From Agrococcus sediminis (GTDB taxonomy: Bacteria > Actinomycetota > Actinomycetes > Actinomycetales > Microbacteriaceae): a DNA stretch of 64,000 nt. Shown here piece by piece: positions 1 to 5,439 of the stretch. Location: contig NZ_VOIR01000011.1 of assembly GCF_007923295.1 (NCBI RefSeq), positions 596,201 to 660,200 of the forward strand. The letters are read 5' to 3'. Made by a program: the position numbers and the translations under genes. Numbering within the stretch: position 1 is the first letter of the stretch; every line of letters begins with the position of its first letter. The notes below the pieces were generated by a model, which ran no database searches, was not told the origin of the DNA, and was given only the letters and a program-made list of their open reading frames with translations.

Positions 1-255
1 CAGGTCATCGAGGCTGTCCTTCGCTTCGGCAGTCACCTCCAACCACACAGAAGCAGGAGTGTCGTGAAGCGTCACCGTGCTGTGCAGGGGTGCCGAAGGA
101 ACTACCGCATCCACGCCTTCTGCGGCGAGCATCCGCACAAGCTCATCAGCCCACCCGTCTGCCGGCCTCTCTGCCGGAGCAACACGGAACCGCTCAGCAA
201 CCCCCCGCAGCCACGACTCGTCCCCGTAGAAGGAGACAGCGCCATTCCAAGTCAT
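1..255 (-). CDS. Partial protein of unknown function (3' end outside the window)
   Basis: An open frame runs from ATG at 255 to base 1 without a stop (85 residues, beginning MTWNGAVSFYG). AGAGGAAG lies six bases before the ATG. I recognise no domain. The order of elements (short N-terminal strand, a helix, a GW followed by an amphipathic helix GWADELVRML, then a strand-rich part) resembles the proteins at 4116-4721 and 4801-5262, so it may be a third member of that family. CCGATAC about 50 bases upstream resembles the CCGATA/CCGTTA promoter blocks found before other genes here. Function unknown. Confidence 0.6.
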   Translation of the reverse strand, partial: MTWNGAVSFYGDESWLRGVAERFRVAPAERPADGWADELVRMLAAEGVDAVVPSAPLHSTVTLHDTPASVWLEVTAEAKDSLDDL

Positions 256-382
256 CGTTCGCTTCCTCTCTGACCGCAGACATCCTCCGCCGGTCTCTCA
301 CAGTGAGTATCGGAAGTTCTGCCAAAGCCGCACGATACAGGTCCACCACGCAGAGGCCGGCGACGACGAGCAGGGGACGCAG

Positions 383-415
383 AAGCCCCGCAGGATGCGA
401 CACCCTGCGGGGCTT
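383..415 (-). terminator. Rho-independent type hairpin after the 428-1321 gene
   Basis: Perfect 12-bp GC-rich stem AAGCCCCGCAGG / CCTGCGGGGCTT with a short loop, just past the stop codon of the minus-strand gene. The AAGCCCCGC core recurs in many terminators of this region. Confidence 0.8.
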
Positions 416-427
416 CGAGGCGGGGCG

Positions 428-1321
428 TCACACTCTCGGGTAGTGGCGGAGTGAGGAGCCGTCGTCGCGGACGATGGCGAACGGATCGCAGTTGATCGAC
501 CCACTTCTGATGGGGTAGTCATGCGAGGCGAAGACCGCATCATCCAACGCGACACGAGCTGCACGCGGAGAGCGGAACACTCGACCGCTCTTCTCGTCCT
601 CAGTCCACACGGCTGTGAACGCGGTCTTGCGAGCAGAGAAGCGGCGAAGGTAGACGGTGGTGGCTCCATCGTTCTTCGTCACACGGAAGCGACCTTTGGT
701 GTCCGGCAGTTGCAAGGCGGCAGGCAGGACCGCTTTGGTGTCGGCGGTCACGCCAAGGTTGTCAGTGATGGTTGCGCGTACTCGCTCCACTGACGGCAGT
801 TGCCCTTCGTACATGTACTGAGCAAGCTCTGCTCGTTCCCGAACGTCTTGGCTGTTGTCGGATGCGAGCAGCGCGACAACGTCGTCAGGAGCGTCCAACC
901 GCATGGCGGTGAACAGGCGCACGGTTACGCGGACATCGCTTGCGAGCACTCTCAGAGCATCCTCGCCCGAGGAGAGGTTGCAGGCGACCGCCACAGCGAC
1001 CGATTGCACCTCGTCGGCTGCCAACTGCGTCAGCGTGGTGGTCGATGACGCCGGGTTCGCGGCGACAGCCTCACGGATAAGGGCGCCCTCGGATGATGCC
1101 AAGACTGCTAAGAGGTCTGCGGGCGTCCGGGGTGACAGCGCGGCTGTGTAGCGGTAGCGGCGACCCTCATAGGAGGTCTCCGGCAGGGTGCACAGCTCCC
1201 ACAGTCGAGCGGCAGGCGCGCCGGACTGCTCGATAGCGGCAACAGTCGTAGAGATGGTTTCGTAACGTGCCTTGCGTGATTGTGCCGAGCGTCGAGGTGT
1301 TGGTTGGGATGAGTGGCTCAT
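428..1321 (-). CDS. Helical-repeat (LRV/HEAT-like) protein with extra C-terminal domain
   Basis: 297 residues from ATG 1321, which has AGAAAGGAAAG just upstream; an in-frame start at 1363 lies inside the preceding gene. Residues about 70-190 contain repeats of about 23 residues of the form TPxxLLxxLAS....VREAVAANP, typical of leucine-rich-repeat-variant or HEAT-like solenoids that usually mediate protein binding. The last about 100 residues (RFRVTKNDGATTVYLRRF...) form a separate unrecognised domain. Its start overlaps the stop of the membrane protein at 1321-1566 (TGATG), so translation is probably coupled. Two other proteins in this accessory region (8938-9651, 18474-19007) carry similar repeats. 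The partner is unknown. Confidence 0.75.
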   Translation of the reverse strand: MSHSSQPTPRRSAQSRKARYETISTTVAAIEQSGAPAARLWELCTLPETSYEGRRYRYTAALSPRTPADLLAVLASSEGALIREAVAANPASSTTTLTQLAADEVQSVAVAVACNLSSGEDALRVLASDVRVTVRLFTAMRLDAPDDVVALLASDNSQDVRERAELAQYMYEGQLPSVERVRATITDNLGVTADTKAVLPAALQLPDTKGRFRVTKNDGATTVYLRRFSARKTAFTAVWTEDEKSGRVFRSPRAARVALDDAVFASHDYPIRSGSINCDPFAIVRDDGSSLRHYPRV

Positions 1322-1566
1322 CACTTTCCTTTCTGTGATGCCGCATCGGAGCGTGTCGCCCACGGGTGGAGGATGTGGAAGTCGAACGCGAACTGCGAGC
1401 AGGCGGTCACAGGAAACGCCGCGAGCATTAGAACGATGGACAGAAGTGGGTCGGTCTCCATGAAGGCGTTGGAGAGCCTTGAGAAACAGAAGACGAGCGA
1501 CAACCCGAACACGGCGAGGATCAGCACTCGAGTGAAGTAGCGAGGTGGGCGGGATGGGTGAGTCAT
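1321..1566 (-). CDS. Small membrane protein, unknown
   Basis: 81 residues from ATG 1566, preceded by AAGGAACG; a longer frame to 1623 lacks a ribosome site at its start. Two hydrophobic segments are visible (about residues 11-27, VLILAVFGLSLVFCF, and 38-58, LLSIVLMLAAFPVTAC), so it is probably an inner-membrane protein. It is the first gene of a two-gene unit with the repeat protein at 428-1321, sharing a TGATG junction, and a promoter-like block lies at 1613-1639. This arrangement suggests the two products act together at the membrane, but that is inference. Confidence 0.65.
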   Translation of the reverse strand: MTHPSRPPRYFTRVLILAVFGLSLVFCFSRLSNAFMETDPLLSIVLMLAAFPVTACSQFAFDFHILHPWATRSDAASQKGK

Positions 1567-1612
1567 CTGACGTTCCTTTTCGGGCAGGCAGCAGGGATGC
1601 TGTAACCCATCC

Positions 1613-1639
1613 CTAACGACCACGCTCCGCTCGGCAGTC
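1613..1639 (-). promoter_or_regulatory. Promoter-like block GAC-N2-N16-CGTTAG
   Basis: On the minus strand GACTG is followed after exactly 16 bases by CGTTAG, the same register as six other blocks in this region. It lies upstream of the 1321-1566 gene. Confidence 0.5.
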
Positions 1640-1671
1640 GTATCCCTTGTTGTGCGGCTTCACGGGCAGGT

Positions 1672-1695
1672 GACTTTCATACGGCAGTGAGGACA
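1672..1695 (+). repeat. 24-bp dispersed asymmetric repeat, copy 1
   Basis: GACTTTCATACGGC followed by AGTGAGGACA. It lies between the divergent units at 1321-1566 and 1817-2059, 41 bases before the GAC box of the latter. Ten copies occur, all between or at the edges of genes. Confidence 0.85.
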
Positions 1696-1736
1696 TCGCC
1701 AATCTCGGAGAAAGCTGCCGCGAAACGGTCAAAAGA

Positions 1737-1795
1737 GACCACTCCGCCAACACAGCCCGTTAGGTATAAAGCAAGACACCGAGAGAAGCACTCTC
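1737..1795 (+). promoter_or_regulatory. Promoter-like block plus 5'-leader stem-loop
   Basis: GACCA at 1737-1741 and CGTTAG at 1758-1763 are separated by 16 bases. A perfect stem GAGAG/CTCTC (1781-1785, 1791-1795, loop of 5) follows and would sit near the mRNA 5' end of the 1817 gene. The same layout recurs at 2322, 2763 and 3201. Confidence 0.6.
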
Positions 1796-1816
1796 ACCGA
1801 CACGAAAGAACCGACC

Positions 1817-2059
1817 ATGCTCACCATCACCCGCAAAGCACCAACCGCCCTCCTCGCACTCACCGGCTCCGTCGTCGGCGGCATCATCCTCGGGATCGCA
1901 GTCGTCATCGGCATCGCCATCACCGTCGCCCTCGTGCAGCTCGTGGGCATGTTCGCAGGAGAGTTCATCACCGCCTCCCTCCCCGGCACCATCACCGTCC
2001 TCGCCATCACTGCCGGCCTCTACCTCACCGGCAAGCTCCGCAGCAACACCGCCTCCTGA
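1817..2059 (+). CDS. Small membrane protein, unknown
   Basis: 80 residues with two long hydrophobic stretches (about residues 10-48, TALLALTGSVVGGIILGIAVVIGIAITVALVQL as a broad region, and 55-73) and a basic C-terminus (KLRSNTAS). No catalytic motif is visible. GAAAGAA upstream can serve as ribosome site. It is a complete single-gene unit: dispersed repeat, promoter block, leader stem-loop, gene, terminator. Phage- and plasmid-borne holin-like or immunity proteins have this size and topology, but no sequence feature decides between these. Confidence 0.6.
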   Translation: MLTITRKAPTALLALTGSVVGGIILGIAVVIGIAITVALVQLVGMFAGEFITASLPGTITVLAITAGLYLTGKLRSNTAS

Positions 2060-2076
2060 ACCTCACGAAAGGAAAC

Positions 2077-2110
2077 GAACCCCCGCACCAAGCGACAGGT
2101 GCGGGGGTTC
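2077..2110 (+). terminator. Terminator hairpin
   Basis: GAACCCCCGCACC / GGTGCGGGGGTTC, 13 bp perfect stem, followed by a T-run (CGCTTTT). Ends the 1817-2059 unit. Confidence 0.85.
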
Positions 2111-2126
2111 CGCTTTTGCCCGTCAG

Positions 2127-2148
2127 GACTTTCATGCGGCTGAAGACC
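2127..2148 (+). repeat. Dispersed repeat, degenerate copy 2
   Basis: GACTTTCATGCGGC matches the first half of the 24-bp element with one change; the second half has diverged. It abuts the 5' end of the tRNA gene at 2151. Confidence 0.55.
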
Positions 2149-2150
2149 AA

Positions 2151-2226
2151 CTCGCAGTAGCTCAACCGGATGAGCACACCCCTACTGAGGGCGCGAATGG
2201 AGGTTCGAGTCCTCTCTGTGAGACCA
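2151..2226 (+). tRNA. tRNA with anticodon ACU, CCA encoded
   Basis: A complete 76-nt cloverleaf fits: acceptor CTCGCAG/CTGTGAG (7 bp), D stem GCTC/GAGC, anticodon stem CACCC/GGGCG with one A-C mismatch, five-base variable loop, T stem GGAGG/CCTCT with TTCGAGT loop, discriminator A and encoded CCA. Loop bases are C32 T33 A34 C35 T36 G37 A38, giving anticodon ACU, which would pair with the Ser codon AGU. The short variable loop is not that of a tRNA-Ser. C35, U36 and an A at position 20 are arginine-type identity elements, so charging with Arg is conceivable. The chromosomal tRNA at 21593 lacks encoded CCA, which supports a foreign origin. Identity is unresolved. Confidence 0.8.
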
Positions 2227-2228
2227 CC

Positions 2229-2262
2229 AAGGGGCAGGCGCACCACACAGTGTCTGCCCCTT
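2229..2262 (+). terminator. Terminator hairpin after the tRNA
   Basis: AAGGGGCAG / CTGCCCCTT, nine perfect pairs, two bases past the CCA end of the tRNA. Confidence 0.8.
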
Positions 2263-2321
2263 GACCATCACCACAGCAACTGCAACTCTCTGAAAGAAGT
2301 TCGCTGAGAACAGCCAAAACT

Positions 2322-2383
2322 GACCACTCCTACATCGCAGCCCGTTAGGTATAAAGCAAGACCACACAGGAAGCCTCGCTTCC
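2322..2383 (+). promoter_or_regulatory. Promoter-like block plus 5'-leader stem-loop
   Basis: GACCA at 2322-2326, CGTTAG at 2343-2348 (16 bases between), then stem GGAAG/CTTCC at 2369-2373/2379-2383. From the GACCACTCC box to AAGCAAGAC it is closely similar to the block at 1737. Confidence 0.6.
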
Positions 2384-2401
2384 ACCTAACAGGAGAAACC
2401 A

Positions 2402-2605
2402 ATGTCCAACCGCACCGACATCACAGACCGCAACGAACGCGGTGAAATCGACCTCTTCACCCTCATCTTCGTCGGCATCATCCTCGTCCTCGTCTACCTC
2501 GCCACCTTTACCGACACTGATGTCCCCGCACTCATCGCAACCTTCCTCAACGGGATGGTAGAAGTATGGGCAACAGCCATCAGCACCATCTTCGGCACTG
2601 CCTGA
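2402..2605 (+). CDS. Small single-span membrane protein, unknown
   Basis: 67 residues starting MSNRTDITDRNERGEID with AGGAGAAA five to six bases upstream. A charged N-terminus of about 18 residues is followed by a hydrophobic segment (about 19-38, FTLIFVGIILVLVYLATF) and a mildly hydrophobic C-terminal half. No known family is recognised. It is a self-contained unit with its own promoter block and terminator, like its neighbours at 1817 and 2841. Its size fits a small membrane effector or immunity protein, which is only a guess. Confidence 0.6.
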   Translation: MSNRTDITDRNERGEIDLFTLIFVGIILVLVYLATFTDTDVPALIATFLNGMVEVWATAISTIFGTA

Positions 2606-2619
2606 CACTGAACCGCCAC

Positions 2620-2656
2620 AGAAGCCCCGCACCAACCCTCACGGTGCGGGGCTTCT
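2620..2656 (+). terminator. Terminator hairpin
   Basis: AGAAGCCCCGCACC / GGTGCGGGGCTTCT, 14 perfect pairs, downstream of the 2402-2605 gene. Confidence 0.85.
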
Positions 2657-2676
2657 GTCATCTCCGCACCTGACAG

Positions 2677-2700
2677 GACTTTCATACGGCAGTGAGGACA
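2677..2700 (+). repeat. 24-bp dispersed repeat, copy 3
   Basis: Identical to copy 1 over all 24 bases. It lies between the 2402 terminator and the 2763 promoter block. Confidence 0.85.
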
Positions 2701-2762
2701 TGATGCTGCGGCGGAATCGCGTGAAAAAAGTCCAAAATAGATGCCCGAAAACAGCCCGAAAC

Positions 2763-2821
2763 GACCAATTCCGCGACAACAACCGTTAGGTATTCAGTAA
2801 GACAACGAGAGAAAACCTCTC
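2763..2821 (+). promoter_or_regulatory. Promoter-like block plus 5'-leader stem-loop
   Basis: GACCA 2763-2767, 16 bases, CGTTAG 2784-2789, then stem GAGAG/CTCTC (2807-2811, 2817-2821) with a five-base loop. Confidence 0.6.
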
Positions 2822-2840
2822 ACCAACCAAGGAAAACGCC

Positions 2841-3062
2841 ATGACGAAAACCAAACTCTCCTTCCCACAGAGCTACCTCCTCAACCGAGCACAGCAACTC
2901 GCCAACGAAGTTCGCAACCTCACCCCCAAGGCCGGCGAAATCTACGGCATCTATGTCAGCAACCACACCCACCGCACCGCAACCTCCCTCGCCAACATGG
3001 GCATCGGACACATCCACAGCAGCAACAGCAACAGCGGATGGTTCATCATCCCCGCCAACTGA
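2841..3062 (+). CDS. Small soluble protein, unknown
   Basis: 73 residues, MTKTKLSFPQSYLLNRAQQLANEV..., no hydrophobic span. The first half looks helical and the second half (GIYVSNHTHRTATSL...HIHSSNSNSGWFIIPAN) is rich in Asn, Ser, His and Thr. No domain recognised. AAGGAAAACGCC precedes the ATG. The unit has its own promoter block, leader stem-loop and terminator. Function unknown. Confidence 0.6.
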   Translation: MTKTKLSFPQSYLLNRAQQLANEVRNLTPKAGEIYGIYVSNHTHRTATSLANMGIGHIHSSNSNSGWFIIPAN

Positions 3063-3076
3063 CCTCGAAAAACGAA

Positions 3077-3115
3077 GAAACCCCCGCAGCCCACAGCCGA
3101 GCTCGCGGGGGTTTC
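3077..3115 (+). terminator. Terminator hairpin
   Basis: GAAACCCCCGC / GCGGGGGTTTC stem with a 17-base loop after the 2841-3062 gene. Confidence 0.75.
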
Positions 3116-3200
3116 CCGTCTCAACCACCCGGCGAGAACCTCAGCAGTAGAAGCGACACGCCGAAGCAAACAGAAATGATCCCGAAAACATCGGTGAAAC

Positions 3201-3262
3201 GACCATTCTCGATACGCTGCCCGTTAGTAATACAGCAAGACGTAAAGGAAGAACAATCTTCC
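3201..3262 (+). promoter_or_regulatory. Promoter-like block plus 5'-leader stem-loop
   Basis: GACCA 3201-3205, 16 bases, CGTTAG 3222-3227, then stem GGAAG/CTTCC (3247-3251, 3258-3262) ahead of the 3282 gene. No 24-bp repeat precedes this unit. Confidence 0.6.
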
Positions 3263-3281
3263 GCCTAACAGGAGAAAGCAA

Positions 3282-3782
3282 ATGTCCAAGCTCACCGCAA
3301 CCCGCAACGAACTGCTCGCAGAGATGCCATCCGCATCCTTCGCTACCGAAGACCTCTTCGACATGCTGACACGCGACAACGAAGAAGAGAACGCCGCTCG
3401 AGTGTTCGCAGCAGCCAAGACACAAACTGCAGAGCGTGTTCTCGCCCGCATCCAAGGAGCACACAACGCAGACTTCGGAGCAGTCCTCGACCGCAACGAC
3501 GACATCTGCCTCTACTACCGCGACGAAGCCATCGAAGAGGTCCTCAACGACAGCATCATCAACCTGTCGCTCGAAGAGCAGGTGGATGCGCTCCGCCTCA
3601 TCGAAGACGACTACGCCGGTGAGCACATCAGCGGACTCGTGTTCCCACGGCTCGAGGTCGCTGTGGAGACCGAAGGTGTCCGCGTCTACACCGATCCCGT
3701 CGATGAGTTCGTACTACGTGCCATCGCAGGAGACCTCGCCAACACGCTCGCCGTCGAGCTCGTGGCAGAGCTCGCAGCCTAA
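3282..3782 (+). CDS. Acidic soluble protein, unknown
   Basis: 166 residues, strongly acidic, mostly predicted helix in the first 120 residues (MSKLTATRNELLAEM...), with no signal or membrane segment. AGGAGAAAGCAA precedes the ATG. I recognise no catalytic motif or family. Codon use is that of the accessory region. The leader sequence closely resembles that of the 2402 gene (CCTAACAGGAGAAA), so the expression signals were probably duplicated with the units. Acidic proteins of this size on mobile DNA are sometimes DNA mimics or anti-restriction proteins; nothing here proves that. Confidence 0.65.
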   Translation: MSKLTATRNELLAEMPSASFATEDLFDMLTRDNEEENAARVFAAAKTQTAERVLARIQGAHNADFGAVLDRNDDICLYYRDEAIEEVLNDSIINLSLEEQVDALRLIEDDYAGEHISGLVFPRLEVAVETEGVRVYTDPVDEFVLRAIAGDLANTLAVELVAELAA

Positions 3783-3847
3783 CCCCAACCCGACACGACA
3801 CGAAGGAGCCGCCTATCGACAACTGACCCCAACGCACATACCGGCAC

Positions 3848-3879
3848 AGCCCCGCACCAACCCCCTACGGTGCGGGGCT
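3848..3879 (+). terminator. Terminator hairpin
   Basis: AGCCCCGCACC / GGTGCGGGGCT, 11 pairs, after the 3282-3782 gene. The rest of 3783-4115 holds only copy 4 of the 24-bp repeat and a weak stem (CGCCTCA/TGAGGCG near 3970-3992) that could end the minus-strand gene at 4116. Confidence 0.8.
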
Positions 3880-3913
3880 TCGTCGTGTGTACACATGGAG
3901 ACGGTCCCCTCGA

Positions 3914-3937
3914 TGTCCTCACTGCCGTATGAAAGTC
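3914..3937 (-). repeat. 24-bp dispersed repeat, copy 4
   Basis: Exact reverse-complement copy of the 24-bp element, between the convergent genes 3282-3782 and 4116-4721. Confidence 0.85.
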
Positions 3938-4115
3938 ATCAGGGAGCGATGGCAGCACACAGAAGAACCGCGCCTCAACCACCTATGAGGCGGAGTTCAG
4001 ACACCCATCACAGGGAGCGACAGTGCCATCAACGGTGATCGCAGACCGGGATCATCTCGGACTGCTCCGTTCGAGCTACCAACGTGAGCTATGCACGCTC
4101 TCATGCGCCTTCGCG

Positions 4116-4721
4116 CTACTGCGACAACTCGCTCTCGGGCGTACGCCCAATGACGAAGGCGACAGCCTCTTCGGCGGTGGAGCCACTCCACTGCGTGTCT
4201 TGCGCGACCGTGAGCGCAGTCGAGGCCGGCACGACCTCTTCCCGCCACTGCCACTCCATCGCATCCCTGTCGTGCTCGAAACGAGTGACCCGCATCAGGC
4301 GGTCACCGTCCGCGTCCTCCAACCAACCTGTCGCTGTGCGCTCACGGCGGAGCGCGCCATCAAGCCACACCGCCTCCCACCACTGCTGAACGTTCGGGTC
4401 CAAGAACTCCGCGACCACAGCGGTGAACTGCGGCAGCGTCAGCCCTATCGCCTCAATGAGTTCAGCGACAGCCGAGGAGTCGGACTCAAACCGCAGCCCG
4501 ACGATGCTGTGCTGCTCGTCATCCTCGCCAATCTCGACCGCTGTGTCGTAGATCGCAGGAACCTCATCGAGCATGTGACCGGCGGTGGAGAGCATGTCCA
4601 CGAAGATCGTCTGCCACGACTCTGCTGCCCCGTCCATGGGCGCGTCCATGATCCGCTGCTCGAGGTCGGTCATCACAGCAGTCTCGCCTCGCAGTGCCAA
4701 ACGGAATCGAACTCGCGCCAT
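4116..4721 (-). CDS. Unknown protein, member of a three-gene family
   Basis: 201 residues from ATG 4721 (MARVRFRLAL). GGAGG lies five bases before it; an adjacent ATG at 4724 is too close to that site. The frame stays open upstream to 4838 through copy 5 of the repeat, but that part has no start signal. Order of elements: N-terminal strand, helix, a W (SWQTIFVDML), a strand-helix unit (IVGLRFESDSSAVAELIEAI), then a C-terminal part rich in Trp and Glu. The first about 110 residues resemble 4801-5262 and the partial gene at 1-255. No enzyme motif seen; function unknown. Confidence 0.65.
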   Translation of the reverse strand: MARVRFRLALRGETAVMTDLEQRIMDAPMDGAAESWQTIFVDMLSTAGHMLDEVPAIYDTAVEIGEDDEQHSIVGLRFESDSSAVAELIEAIGLTLPQFTAVVAEFLDPNVQQWWEAVWLDGALRRERTATGWLEDADGDRLMRVTRFEHDRDAMEWQWREEVVPASTALTVAQDTQWSGSTAEEAVAFVIGRTPESELSQ

Positions 4722-4778
4722 CATGTCCTCCTCGACACACACCTCGGGCAAGCATCGCAGACCGAGGTCATCAGCGAG

Positions 4779-4802
4779 CGTCCCTGCTGCCGTATGAAAG
4801 TC
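4779..4802 (-). repeat. 24-bp dispersed repeat, copy 5 (slightly diverged)
   Basis: TCCCTGCTGCCGTATGAAAGTC on the plus strand is the reverse complement of the element with small changes in the outer half. The stop codon of the 4801-5262 gene lies in its last bases. Confidence 0.75.
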
Positions 4803-5262
4803 ACGACTGCGGTATGTAAGAACCGGGTCGCCACTCATACGAGCTCACGCCTTTCGATTCGCCGTAAACCCATCGCCACTCGTACGCGACAGCCGCCTCC
4901 GGCTCGACGCAGTGCACGAACACCGCACGGAGGTCCGGCACCTGCTCCGCCACATAGTTCAGCAACAGATTGACTGCCTCCGACCCCTCGAACTTCAGTC
5001 GAAGACGGAAGCCATCGTCCGGGTAGTACTCGCCGTACATCTCGATCAGGGGATCAGTGGCGCGTAGGGGTTCGAGCTGATCGGTGTAGCGACCGTTCTC
5101 GCCCTCGCCCCACGGACGCTCCTGCTCCGCGAGCAGGCTCGTGAAGAACGTGAGCCACCCTTCGGGAGCATCAGTTCCCACAGCGTCCTCAGCGCGACGG
5201 CGGAGGCTCATAATCAGTGGCTTCTCAGCACGAATCCACACCTCGAACTGCAGCATCTCCAC
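4801..5262 (-). CDS. Unknown protein, member of a three-gene family
   Basis: 153 residues from GTG 5262, with GGGAG seven bases upstream; an in-frame ATG at 5256 is the alternative and has no well-spaced site. Sequence begins M-EMLQFEVWIRAEKPL. It contains a GWLTFFTSLL helix and a strand-helix (FRLRLKFEGSEAVNLLLNYV) that match the layout of 4116-4721. The TGA stop overlaps the end of repeat copy 5. No known domain is recognised. It is the upstream gene of a likely two-gene minus-strand unit. Confidence 0.65.
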   Translation of the reverse strand: MEMLQFEVWIRAEKPLIMSLRRRAEDAVGTDAPEGWLTFFTSLLAEQERPWGEGENGRYTDQLEPLRATDPLIEMYGEYYPDDGFRLRLKFEGSEAVNLLLNYVAEQVPDLRAVFVHCVEPEAAVAYEWRWVYGESKGVSSYEWRPGSYIPQS

Positions 5263-5439
5263 TCACTGTCTCCCTCTTGCGCCTACCTCTGCGCAAGTGA
5301 ATCAGATGTGCGCTCGCTTCTGTCCTCTCGCCACCCGAGCGGCAGGGGGCAGGCAGCGCGAAGCGGCTCGTAGGGGTCGGTGACAGCCCGAAGGTGTCAC
5401 ACGGAAGGTGAGTGGCGTTCAGCGCCTACTGTTGGGACC

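Noticed and set aside
2151..2226. Reading the tRNA as a UAG suppressor because CTA occurs in its anticodon loop
   Set aside because: CTA would occupy positions 32-34 and lose U33. The canonical register gives ACU.
5380..5439. Upstream extension of the RM gene to 5380
   Set aside because: The extra 20 codons lie before a -10-like TACTGT, and the start at 5440 puts the nuclease residues at MmeI-like positions.
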